64,000 nt of DNA, taken from Saccharina japonica (lineage: Eukaryota; Sar; Phaeophyceae; Laminariales; Laminariaceae). Location of the stretch: assembly GCA_008828725.1 (NCBI GenBank), contig MEHQ01001610.1:109589-173588 (forward strand). The letters are read 5' to 3'. The notes beneath the pieces were generated by a model. The model made no database searches, was not told where the DNA came from, and was given only the letters and a program-made list of their open reading frames with translations. A program made the translations under genes and the position numbers. Below, piece after piece: positions 54,437 through 64,000 of this stretch. Within the stretch, counting starts at the first letter, position 1. Every line of letters begins with the position of its first letter.

Positions 54437-54731
54437 GTTTTGACAAAAACAATGTACACCAGGCTGCCACGCCCCAACCTTCCCCCGATCCCACCTCCAG
54501 TCGTTCTAAGGCGTGTTGGGCTGCGACCTTTGATGTTTCTGAGATGGTTGGCTCGAGGTTGTGAAGTTGGCCAAGGAACTCACCACCACAGCGTGGATGC
54601 GGGTCTTTCTGGGGGAAACAACTATCTCAGAAACATCAAAGGTCGCAGCCCAACACGCCTTAGAACGACTGGGGGTGGAATCGGGGGAAGGTTGGGCCGT
54701 GGCAGCCTGGTGTACATTGTTTTAGTCAAAC
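54437..54731. repeat. near-perfect 295-bp hairpin
   Basis: Arms 54437-54545 and 54623-54731 are inverted copies (TGACAAAAACAATGTACACC ... CCTTTGATGTTTCTGAGAT) with only a few mismatches, around a 77-bp loop. Low divergence implies recent origin or gene conversion. No transposase; could be a foldback MITE or a source of double-stranded RNA. Lies inside the gene B intron before 55682. Confidence 0.95.
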
Positions 54732-55389
54732 TTGCGAAGATGAGTGTTGCGCGCAATTTTCGATCTTACAGCTTTGTTAGTTTGTTTTTTTTCGAATAGT
54801 TTAGTGAAGTTTCATACACATGCTGTGGCTGCGGAAGGAACTGGAATCTGTCCGCAGTCGGCCAGTACGGTGAACCTTCTCTTGGCGGTTTCATGTATGT
54901 AGTTCAAGATGGCATGAAGAATATGGGGGTACGATACGCGTATAAACTTCTAGTGTATGTACGAAGTAATGTTTTGATTGGCATGAAGACAACAACAGAA
55001 TCAACAACAACAAATAGAAAGAGTAGCGACAAAGCAGCCACGATATATACATAGACAAAACTAACGACAGCAGCAACAACAACGCCACCACCACGTAACG
55101 GCAAGGTGTTGCTACTCCCAAAACGTGACTGCACAGCAGATTGCATGGACCGACAGACAATCAAACAGAAACAAACGGTCGAAAAAATGGAGGTAGCTTA
55201 CCATTATGGTTAATGCCCCACTACACACAAGAAAAATCGGACTACCCCTGTCCCTGACAATCGTTGTATCCCAATGAAGCATCGGTACTTGATCAAAGCA
55301 ACATGAGCACTTTAGCCTCCGATTAAGTGGTAAGCTCTGACCAAGAAAATGCCGCGAGCGGCGGGACACTTTTCAAGCGAGTGCCGAGT

Positions 55390-55608
55390 ACCACCCCTCC
55401 CCCCCCCCCCGGTGTCTCGGAAGGGATGCGTGTCAAATGTTCAAATGACTAAGGCAAGCAACAGATGAGTAATCCCCCCCCCCCCCCCCGTTCGCATCCA
55501 CATCCCCGTGTTCTCGTTGTCACTACCCCTCCCCTGGCATTACAGGGATAGAAGGGTCTATGATCCTACGACCTTCAGCATGCATTGACATGAGTACACC
55601 CACCCCCG
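55390..55608 (-). mobile_element. two G-tract family elements, inverted, side by side
   Basis: 55390-55478 is the inverse of the ~90-bp element at 38282 (ATGACTAAGGCAAGCAACAG). 55485-55608 is the inverse of the main family (GGTCTATGATCCTACGACCT, TGCATTGACATGAGTACACC). C-runs separate and bound them. Confidence 0.7.
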
Positions 55609-55681
55609 CCTCCCCCCTCACCCCGTCACCCGCCCGCTTCTCTCGCGCGTCTTATGCTGGTCATTAATCATCAACTTGTAG

Positions 55682-55855
55682 GTTTCCCTGACTCCTATGC
55701 TGGGGATAACGTCAGCAGCACCACCGACAGCCACGGTGGCAGGCGTTATTGCTCAGCCGGGACAGGGGGCCATGGACGTTGATGGGGCGGTGAATCCGGT
55801 GGTGGTGGCGGCAGGGGTGGGAGCGACGGCGGCGGCGGTGTCGGCTACGCCCCAG
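55682..55855 (+). CDS. gene B exon 3
   Basis: Acceptor ATCATCAACTTGTAG, donor CCCCAG|GTAGGC, 58 codons, phase 0 at both ends, matching exon 2. Encodes VSLTPMLGITSAAPPTATVA, GVIAQPGQGAMDVDGAVNP, then Val/Ala-rich text ending SATPQ. Ala/Pro-rich disordered type; no domain recognised. Confidence 0.55.
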
Positions 55856-55919
55856 GTAGGCGGTACAGGCATGGACATAATACAGTACCTGGTACGCGAC
55901 AGCGGTTAAGAATCTTCTA

Positions 55920-56040
55920 TTTTGGCAAGTAAGGCTCGTGGCTTTTTTATGATGTCAACGTTGAGCTTGAGTCTCGAATTTTTGGCAAGTAAGGCTCGCG
56001 GTTTATTCGCGATTTCAACGTTGAGCAAAGGTTCTTGACC
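55920..56040. repeat. 60-bp tandem duplication
   Basis: TTTTGGCAAGTAAGGCTCG(T/C)GG ... TCAACGTTGAGC occurs twice in a row. Confidence 0.85.
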
Positions 56041-56160
56041 CACTCAGAGCTGCAAAACGTATCCCACACTAACTCCAAGCAGTTTTACCCCAAATACATG
56101 ACACCAGTTCTGAAGGGGTTAAAGGCTACCAGGTATATATAACAAAGTAGGATTGTGATT

Positions 56161-56410
56161 TTTTTGCCCGGCGGCGCGTTTTCGCGCCTCGCCCTCCCGG
56201 CCGAGCTCGCCGGCGCCGGGCCCGGCCCGCGGGGGGCCGGCCGGGGAGCGCGCCCCCCGGGCCTCGCCCTCGACCGCGGCCCGTGGCCCGCGCGGGGCGC
56301 TCGCGAAGCCGAAAAAATAGAGTCGGTTTCCCGGGGTACCCCGTCCCACTCGGCCGAGCCGAGCAGGGCAACGTGAAACCCGGTCTCCGCGGCAAGCGGG
56401 TGGTTTTGCC
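56161..56410. other. very GC-rich ~250-bp block
   Basis: Almost only G and C with dense CpG (for example CGGCGCCGGGCCCGGCCCGC), sharply bounded by A/T-rich DNA. A ~210-bp block near 58015-58215 and one at 59440-59490 share its style (CCCCGCGGGGAAC motifs). Open in several frames by composition; no protein recognised. Confidence 0.6.
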
Positions 56411-56617
56411 GTGTCGGTTTCAACACGACGAAAAAAGGAGGGCACACCGACGTGCACATCGAGCGGCATCGAACATCTGCACACATGCAGCAACAGCAGC
56501 GACGCGACAGCATCTCTGACATTGTGCAGTCGTATGGTTATGACAGGGGGCCATGAGCATGCTGCTGCATCAGGTGTGCCTACGACGAAACGAGGGATCT
56601 CACCGCATCTAGTTTTA

Positions 56618-57025
56618 TTCCGCACCAATTTGTCCGAAAATGTAAGCAACGTTTCGTATTTGTTTTCACATCCAAACGCTCGTAACAATTCCGGGCATAT
56701 TGGCAAGACTTCAACAGCTGTACTGCTGTAGTGGTACCACAAGGTACACACCTGGTGCGTATCAGGTGCGTATCATGCGTCCTCTCATAAGATACAGTCA
56801 CAGCAGCAGCAGTGCCATGCTCGTAGTGGTGTCATGCTACAGAGTGGTGCTGCTTCTTGCTCTCGCTCTGCTGTATTGCCGCAGTATGGTCTGATAGGTG
56901 GGGCAACGTGGTGCTGCTGCACCAAGCACCACAAGTTATGGAGTTTGTTATACTTTGTCCGGAAATGTAAGAATCGTTTGGTGTATATGTCAAATTCCAG
57001 ACGGTCATAACATTGCCAGACAGGT
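56618..57025. mobile_element. two degenerate Stowaway-like copies
   Basis: 56626 TTTGTCCGAAAATGTAAGCA and 56950 TTTGTCCGGAAATGTAAGAA are left ends. Inverse CGTAACAATTCCGGGC and CATAACATTGCC lie 75-80 bp on. Confidence 0.4.
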
Positions 57026-57177
57026 TGGTATGTACACGTGAGACGTATCAACGTATATACCAGGTACAAGGTATGTACTGAAGAACGTCCTCGGTAAGTA
57101 TGATATATCATGCTGTATATCATACGTACCAGGCATGAAACCACAGCGATATTATAGCAGCCGCAGAGTATGATACT

Positions 57178-57795
57178 CAAAGTGGTACGCGCACTACTAC
57201 ATGCAGCAGAGTGCTTCTGCTTCTTTCTGCTGGTACGCGCACTACTACATACAGCAGAGTGCTTCTGCTTCTTTCTGCTGCTTGCTGCCGTAGTAGTACT
57301 GTTTTTGCACCGGAGAGGGACTCGCGCGTGCACGAGTTGCGCCCGTCTTGCTTCAACATGACATTGTGCGAACGACCCTTGGAATATGGTTGCGAAATTT
57401 TGTTTTAATATACGTAAGTGCTCGCAGGCCGTGCTTAGGTCAAGCGTAGGTTGGTCAAAAAAATTCAGGTGTACTTTGCCAGTCATCAGGCAACGCTGGA
57501 TGTGTATGAACACATAAGCACGCACAAAAGCGATAGCATGTATCATGTACCTGGTACGTGTTTTGTTTCATTGTTATTGTATCAGCATACGCACACACGT
57601 GCGCACACACCAGGTGCGCGTACTCTACAACATGACGAATTATTAGAGCAGTGTGTTGCTGCTGCACACTGCTTTGTTACTCCTATTGTTGTACGATCGA
57701 TTGAAAGCGGCAGCATGTATCATGTACGTACGTGTGTTCTTTCAGTGTACCAGCATACGCACACACGTGAGCACACACCAGGGGTACATACTCTA
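57178..57795. repeat. 51-bp and ~170-bp tandem duplications
   Basis: GGTACGCGCACTACTACAT-CAGCAGAGTGCTTCTGC is doubled at 57182 and 57233. A larger unit (AGCATGTATCATGTAC ... CAGCATACGCACACACGTG ... CTCTACAACAT) is doubled at 57536 and 57710. Confidence 0.85.
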
Positions 57796-58238
57796 CACTC
57801 TACAACATTACGACGTATTACCGCAGTTTTGCCGCTGCTTGCTGCTGCAAATAGTGGGTACGCAAAAAGTAGTAATTATACTCCTGTTGTTACTCCTGTT
57901 GTTGTACGATCGATCGACTTGTCGTGCAAATATAAGTACCAGGTCCTTACATTTACTGTAATATAATACGCTTCGGTAGTGATTCTAGTGCTGATGCGCA
58001 AAGGGATCTTCACGACTATGCCGGTTTACGTATACCCCGCGGGGAACCGGCTCTACCGTGCGCCACCCAGCCGCCCTCGGCACCATGACCGTGCTACGCC
58101 CCCGAGCAGCCCTCGGTGACCCCGCAAAAATAATTGCCACCGGTGCCCGACTCGGCGAGCGGGGTGGTGAGGAAGGCACCCTCCCGGGGGTACCTCGCTC
58201 TGTCCCGTGAAAGGCGGGGGTTCGTGAACAAATGACCC

Positions 58239-58560
58239 CCCCCAGTACGATACAGAAGCACCAGTTGAATCCTCACCTAGATACTGCTGTACTGCTGCAG
58301 CACATGGTGTGTGAGTGTTTGTGTGGGTGTTTGTGTGGGTGGGTTGGTACGTGGTTGGGTGCTGTCGTTTCTGCGCTGTCCCTGTTTTGGTTTGTACTAC
58401 TTTTGCCCGCCAGTACGATACAGCAGCACCATGCTCCTTACCTACGTACTCTGTTGTACTGCTGTACTGCTGTTATAGCACATGGTGTGTGGGTGGGTTG
58501 GTGGGTGGGCGGGTGGATGGGTGCTTTGGTGGATGGGTTGGCACGCGGTTGAGACCTGTC
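58239..58560. repeat. ~170-bp tandem duplication, GTGGGTGG-rich
   Basis: CCAGTACGATACAG(A/C)AGCACCA ... GCACATGGTGTGTG ... GGGTGGGTTGGTACG ... GCTG occurs twice. The Gly/Trp/Val-rich plus frames reflect this. Confidence 0.8.
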
Positions 58561-59820
58561 ATGTCTGTGGGTGGGGACTACTGACTGTGCTGTCCTTTAT
58601 TTTTGTTTCATATTTTTGTTGGGTCGCTACAAGGACTCCGCATAGGTGCCGGGGACCGGATAGGAAAAAAATCATAGTGGAACAACCTCTTGCACCCACA
58701 GTACGTACGCATCTACCCCAAGGCACGTACTGCTAGTTTGTTGAGTCCGCTATACCGGCCCCGCTCTGGCATACCACACTACAGTAGTGTATTTGTATAT
58801 GACGTACGAACATACCAAAATAACGTTGTTTATTTCGCTTGGACGGCGGGAAAGTTACGCTTCACTATAACAAACGGTAGCCGTACGAGGAGCAATATTT
58901 TGAGTAGCCTTAGCTGCTAGCCGGACTGCTTTGCTGTTCGCTAAATTAAGCAGAAGTGTGCTGCTACTACTACTGCTGAACGTTAACTGTCATGTCGCAG
59001 CAGTAGTTGTTGGTAATGGTGCTTGCTGTAGGTACGTAGGTGCTACAATTACTAGCTCTGCTTGTGCTACTGCTGCTTGCTACACTGCCCGCTGCTACTG
59101 CTTCGTACTGCTTGCTGTCTTGCTTCCTGCTAGCGAGTGCCTGGTTGCTGTGGTACATACTGCCATGTCTAACGAGCAAAACATGTCACGAAAAAAAACG
59201 TGACATTTTCGCCGATCGTGAATTGTTTTACAAACTATGTGAATGACAAGTATTGGCAAACCCGAGCAAAATTGACGTCGCGATTCGTTGAAATGTGGTT
59301 ATAACGCCAATTTACTTCTGAACTAATATACGCGTACGTTGGCAAAAAGCGCTCTACTACGATTTCCGTTGAATGGCGATTATGCGTGTTCCCCTTTTCT
59401 ACGATTCCAGCTGGATGGCGATAGGTCGGTTTTTCCGTGGGACATGCCAGCTTGCGTCACCCCGCGGGGAACACCCCACTCCCCGAAGGGGAGCCTTGTA
59501 TGTCTAGTTATGTTTGTGAATTTTTCGCACTTTTAGCAACTTTTCTCTTCGCGCGAGCGCTTTTCGGCAAAACGCTAAGTACCCCGACACGGGACGCCCG
59601 GCCGGACACATTGGTCGAGGTTTGGGCTCGATCCGAACTCTGTGGCTCGCGTGGCGGGCGCTCAAAGTTTTGTTTCTGGCGGGAGTGGATAATACGATTT
59701 CCCGGGTTTCGCTGCGTGAGGCCCTGTTTATGTTCAGTCGTGCGTTTTTTGTGCGTTTCTTGCCGAGAGCACGGGGAGCACACGAACAGCAGCAGCACCA
59801 CAGAGAGTGTGTTACAAACA
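58561..59820. other. no gene called
   Basis: CTG-rich spacer (58960-59110) and a GC-rich CCCCGCGGGGAACACCCC motif at 59460. No splice-consistent exon identified. Confidence 0.4.
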
Positions 59821-59849
59821 GTACAACCTCAATGTTACAACCCTGCTGC

Positions 59850-59851
<2 letters not shown>

Positions 59852-59892
<41 letters not shown>
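59852..59892 (+). repeat. (CAG)n, ~13 copies
   Basis: Pure CAG run in a frame reading QTVQPQCYNPAA-Q(n)-PLHH. The surrounding frame is open (59437-60090), but no donor or acceptor gave a consistent exon. Confidence 0.9.
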
Positions 59893-59894
<2 letters not shown>

Positions 59895-60009
59895 ATTACA
59901 TCATGCATGCGCGTGCCTCCGATCCGTGCTGTACCGTGACGAGTTGCTTTTGTCGAAGCCTGCGATTTTCCGAGTCATGGTATCATACCTGCAGATCGAT
60001 GCTCATGTA

Positions 60010-60097
60010 CGAATCTCTCCGCTGTCCCGAAATGTAAGAAACTTTTGTTCATTAAAACTATATATAAACTGTCGTTACTTTTCCGGGTAGAGTGATA
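60010..60097. mobile_element. Stowaway-like MITE copy e
   Basis: CTCCGCTGTCCCGAAATGTA at the left, CGTTACTTTTCCGGGTAGAG then TGATA inverted at the right. Confidence 0.55.
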
Positions 60098-60338
60098 CAA
60101 CACTGTGCGCCTCGAAGGCAGATCTGTGATGTGCTCTGTTGTTGCTACGTGTAGTTTTGCTTTCATAGGAGCCAGCAATCCGTCACCAAACGACACCACC
60201 ACCACCACTCTTCTACCCGCTGCTGCTGTTGATGTTGCTGTAGTGCTGTGGCTAGCTGTGTCTATCGGAGCCTATCGTCCATAATCCACACCATCTATCT
60301 ACCCTCTTTCTTCTGTTCTGCTGCTGTGTGTGTAACAG

Positions 60339-60500
60339 AGCCACGCCCACTCTGACCGGAAATTAATGACCGCTTTTGAATACCACGATACATCACACAA
60401 CATGCAACGAACACTAGCAACGCCACAGCCCCGGCTAGAAGCACAAGCAGCAGACGTGACTGTGGCGGATCCACCGTATACTGCTGTGGCTATTAATTAG
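60339..60500 (+). other. candidate terminal exon, possibly gene B
   Basis: After acceptor TGTGTGTAACAG, 53 codons in phase 0 read SHAHSDRKLMTAFEYHDTSH then NMQRTLATPQPRLEAQAADV to a TAG at 60498. The phase matches exon 3 of gene B, but the 4.5-kb intron implied and the lack of other support keep this tentative. Confidence 0.25.
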
Positions 60501-61500
60501 TGGTTGCTTCATCGCAGCAGGCTTGCATCCGTCATCAGGCACCACCATCTCTCTCTCTTCTGCTGCTGTTCTGTTGTTGCTTGCTGCTGTGCTTGCATCA
60601 TGTATGTGCGACCTGTCGTGTGTCTGACGCGGGCCGCGACAAATAATCGTGTAGTACAGGAAAATGTATCTTTGAAAGTATAGGCAAACGGTCACCATGC
60701 ACGATTTTATGCTTGAAGGCTTGAGTTCGATCCTTGGCGATGACTCTGGATACTTTTCTTTTTTTTTGTATTGTACGTAACCCAGACCCCCATAATATAA
60801 GGCAGGAAGCACACAAAAACTAAGTGGATTTCTTAGGCAGGTATACAATATGATATGCGTATGATACAATATCGCATGCTGTTGTTTTGATATTAATAGT
60901 AGGTTTTCGATTCGCCCTTGCGCCACTCCCCCAGGCACGTCTCGGAGGGGAACCTTGTATGATTTATGATTGGTGTTCCTCGTTGCGCACGCATGTTTTG
61001 CTGTAGCGTCTTAAATGTAAAAAAAAAAAAAAAAACTCAGCCTGGAATTCTTAACTCCCAAGTTCTTAGCACTCGTCACGTACTGTATAATCTATAGGGA
61101 TAGGCGAAGGCATAGGCATACGGGTAGGTTTTAGACAGGAAAAATACGTAGGGGTGGGCATGGGATAGACAAGTGCATAAGGGTAGGCATGCATAGGGGT
61201 CGGTAAAGGCATGGATGTACGAAGGGATTGGAGAAGGGCGTTTGCGTGGGCATCTAGGAGTGGGGGATAAGCATGTGGATGAGGGCTCAGCAAGCACCCG
61301 AGCATACCTAGGGACTGGCATACGCGCAGGGATGGCGATAAGAACAGGGGGCACGAAACATGCACGCGTGCGTATATACGGTGTTGTGCACCTGTTGTTG
61401 TCATCACAAACAGCACATCATCGCCGCACCACATCTAGTGTGGATAGCAGTGCGTGGTCAAAAGACAAGCCCCGACTTTGGCATGAGCGAAGGTCGCAAG
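60501..61500. other. no gene called
   Basis: An A-run at 61020-61036 and irregular GGCATAGGGGT-like short repeats at 61095-61340. A GAGTTCGATCC motif at 60724 resembles a B box, but no tRNA folds around it. Confidence 0.4.
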
Positions 61501-61514
61501 GCACTCGACAAACA

Positions 61515-61547
<33 letters not shown>

Positions 61548-61571
61548 GGTGGTGGTGGTGGTGTCTTTGTA

Positions 61572-61772
61572 TCACAATCGCTCTTTCTACCTAACGAAAT
61601 CCAGCGCACCCAATGTCCGTACGAGTGCGGATTGTTCGCCGTTCGTCTATTAGCAACAAAAAAAAACAGGCTATGTGGTCACAACCTACGAGACAGGAAA
61701 ATCATCACCCTCGCAAACGACACGAGGTTTGGGAACGAAATGCCAAAAACATACGGGGTTGTAATCGCTTAA
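61572..61772 (+). pseudogene. possible cysteine-protease (Ulp1-like) fragment
   Basis: After a (GTT)n(GGT)n run the plus frame reads SLFLPNEIQRTQCPYECGLF then AVRLLATKKN, ending at TAA 61770. Q-x4-C-G-hydrophobic matches the oxyanion Gln and catalytic Cys region of C48/Ulp1 proteases, which also occur in some transposons. The His and Asp regions are not visible upstream, so this is at best the C-terminal piece of one. Confidence 0.25.
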
Positions 61773-62109
61773 AACCCCGAGCAAAAACTCGAGGTGGTGG
61801 ATTTGACTTAAAAAATGCGCACGAGTCGACTCGAAACGCACAGCTACGTGCAGCTATCGGTCGGGGAATTGGCCGCTGATGGTCACGCGACGCGGTCGGC
61901 TGTGGGTTTGGCCTCGCAGAGAACGAGACACCTGCCTCGTTTCATTTTTTCGTGTTTTCGATTGTTCTTCGGTTTAAATTTGTGTTGCTTTTTTTTCTTT
62001 TCCGAAATTGTATTTCGTTTTTTTTCCTGGCAGTATTAAAAGTATACCAGGGGGGAGCGAACGGAACTTAGAGAAACCGATCTACAATAGTAGATATATT
62101 TACCTTTCA

Positions 62110-62610
62110 TGACAGATCTAAATAAAAACTGTTTCGGTTGTGGGGTTTTTCTGCTGATTGATCCGGAGGTGAGGGTGCTTTTTGCTATTGGTCCGGAGGT
62201 AAGGTTTCTGTTTTTATCTATTGGTCCGCTGGAAACGGCTCTTGACGTAGTTTTGCCCGAATGTAAGGCTGCTGTTTTTTGTTGTTCCCGAGTAGGGCTC
62301 TCTGCCGTTTTTTAGTGGTCCGTTGGTAAGGGCTGCTCTTTTTCAAGATTCGTCTAGAGGCAAGGCGGCTGCCTTCTACTGCTATATAGTGGCAGGGCTG
62401 CGCTTTTTGTTGGCCCACTGGTAAGAGCCCGCTGGTTTCTATTGGCCCTTTTTTTACAGGGCAACTGCTGTTTCCCTGCTGAGTCAGTGATGAGGTAGGG
62501 CGGCTGCACCCCGACTGACCCTGCTTTTTTCTTAATAAACGACTAATAATAGTAGGGCTGCTGTATTATATTGGTCCAAAGGTACGGCTGAATTAATTTC
62601 CTTCGTACAG
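62110..62610. repeat. ~45-bp degenerate TTGGTCCGGAGGTAAG repeats
   Basis: About nine loose units of TTTTTATTGGTCC(G)-GTAAGG-GCTGCT. Highly diverged. Confidence 0.7.
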
Positions 62611-62732
62611 GGGTTTGATCGAGGCGCTTGCATTTTCTACCAATTAATTTGGGTCATACTTTATCCTCGTCTGCTCGCAAGACTTGTTTTTCGTTTCTTT
62701 TTATCTTTTTGGCGGGGACGTTGAGCCGCCGC

Positions 62733-62768
62733 CCCCCCCCCCCCCCCCCCCCCCGCCCCTCCCCCCTT
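62733..62768. repeat. poly-C tract
   Basis: About 22 consecutive C, then C-rich sequence. Similar homopolymers occur throughout the window. Confidence 0.9.
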
Positions 62769-62904
62769 CTCCCCTGCGTCTTTCCCGTTGCGTTTGCTCC
62801 CAGGCCACTCTTGTGTACCCACAGCACCACGCAATGATATATGCGCCGCAGGTCTGTTAGCGCGTTAGTGCTACACGCGAGGTATTGAAAACTAGTTACA
62901 GCGG

Positions 62905-63060
62905 ACTTCTAGACATTAGAACATCACTAGACATTAGAGCATCACTAGACATTAGAGCATCACTAGACATTAGTGCATCACTAGCCATTAGAGCATCAAT
63001 AGACACTAGAGCATCACTAGACATGGAGCATTAGACGCTAGAGCATTCCGAAGACGTTAG
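62905..63060. repeat. 18-bp minisatellite
   Basis: About eight units of ATCACTAGACATTAGAGC with decay at the right end. Confidence 0.9.
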
Positions 63061-63064
63061 TATT

Positions 63065-63585
63065 TGTTTATTTTAGCTTGTTTCTTCGCTGTTGCTAGTT
63101 CTCCAACAGTCGCCGAATCTTCTTTGGTTTACAATGTATTTCTTGGCTCTGGTTCTGCAACCATAACAGTATACCTAGGAACGCAGTGCACAGCCGAAGT
63201 CGCCGTGCGCGTACCAACATATTCATTGGTTTTCTCACCCTTGTTGTCAAGCAGGGAATTAGTAATGTTTTGTGTACGGTACGTACAGTAGTACTCTTTG
63301 ACCTTGTCTATCTGTTACCAGGTATGTTTCCGGGATAAAATGGCACCCTCCGCATTGCAGAATGTCGCTACAGTTGTTGCTACTACGAGCTGTTTATTGG
63401 TGTCAGCTTATGATTGATACAAGCTTTTTAGTATTGCACGTGTAAATATGAGGGTGACATTTTGTTTTCGCATCGTGCGAATATGACTCGCGTGGTGCAT
63501 CCCCCTCTAGTTTCACTCGTCCTGTTTGGGTATTTGTCTTACTTATGTCAGTTGTCTTTGTTCGTCTTTATTTATCTTCTTTATC
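63065..63585. other. no gene called
   Basis: A 75-codon plus frame (63064-63291) is Val/Ser-rich and hydrophobic at its start, but no motif or splice site fixes it as coding. Confidence 0.35.
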
Positions 63586-64000
63586 TCTTGTCTTGTCTTG
63601 TCTTGTCTTGTCTTGTCTTGTCTTGTCTTGTCTTGTCTTGTCTTGTCTTGTCTTGCCTTGTCTTGTCTTGTCTTGTCTTGTCTTGTCTTATCTTGTCGTG
63701 TCTTGTCTTGTCTTGTCTTGTCTTGTCCTGTCCTGTCCTGTCTTGTCTTGTCTTGTCTTGTCTTGTCTTGTCTTGTCTTGTCTTGTCTTGTCTTGTCTTG
63801 TCTTGTCTTGTCTTGTCTTGTCTTGTCTTGTCTTGTCTTGTCCTGTCTTGTCTTGTCTTGTCTTGTCTTGTCTTGTCTTGTCTTGTCTTGTCTTGTCTTG
63901 TCTTGTCTTGTCTTGTCTTGTCTTGTCTTGTCTTGTCTTGTCTTGTCTTGTCTTGTCTTGTCTTGTCTTGTCTTGTCTTGTCTTGTCTTGTCTTGTCTTG
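63586..64000. repeat. (TCTTG)n array running off the window
   Basis: About 82 copies of TCTTG with a few variants (CCTTG, TCTTA, TCGTG and three TCCTG in a row near 63725). Continues past the window end. Confidence 0.98.

Noticed and set aside
60690-60745. tRNA-like B box GAGTTCGATCC with a downstream T-run
   Set aside because: No acceptor stem or credible A box could be drawn around it.

Overview
This window reads as intron-rich, repeat-dense nuclear DNA of a eukaryote. There are no bacterial operons, rRNA genes, CRISPR arrays or convincing intact tRNA genes. Long introns with standard splice sites, many G- and C-homopolymer tracts, CAG/CTG triplet runs and several Ty1/copia lineages would fit a stramenopile, perhaps a brown alga. 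That assignment is inference from style; no species-diagnostic gene was recognised.

Layout. 1-2.9 kb: 3' half of a broken Ty1/copia element with an in-frame 72-bp tandem array. 2.9-6.4 kb: about twelve units of a ~255-bp tandem repeat, one interrupted by a tRNA-derived SINE with a target-site duplication. 6.4-10.1 kb: degenerate retroelement debris, including a gag-like pseudogene on the minus strand. 10.6-14.9 kb: a heavily mutated minus-strand copia element (gag, protease, integrase, RT, RNase H all traceable). 16.6-23.04 kb: a second minus-strand copia element with both LTRs, matching inverted LTR ends and a polypurine tract; its coding region has several frameshifts and stops. 23.05-24.7 kb: remains of a tyrosine-recombinase (DIRS/Ngaro-like) element on the plus strand, interrupted by a short G-tract repeat. 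24.7-27.4 kb: more G-tract repeats and MITE-like sequences.

27.4-37.5 kb holds the best host gene (gene A). Twelve candidate exons join in phase with acceptable splice sites into an ORF of about 405 codons (27412-36063). The protein is unrecognised: an acidic, Glu-rich N-terminal third, a charged helical middle and a basic Pro/Ser-rich tail. A long Gly/Glu-rich ORF (36527-37498) just downstream may be an alternative last exon. 49.9-55.9 kb (possibly to 60.5 kb) holds a second spliced plus-strand gene (gene B) encoding a Gln-rich protein, its three best exons all phase 0.

The rest is non-coding: simple repeats (about 1.6 kb of CAGA running into an N, a 10-bp minisatellite, a TCTTG array leaving the window), near-palindromic minisatellites, long hairpins, and at least four families of short dispersed elements (a tRNA-headed SINE, a G-tract element, a Stowaway-like MITE, and a foldback element with CATAGTAAATAGGACC ends).

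Functionally the window is two probable nuclear low-complexity protein genes embedded in dead transposons. No transposon here looks capable of autonomous movement. Splice models, repeat boundaries and family assignments were made by eye and carry matching uncertainty.
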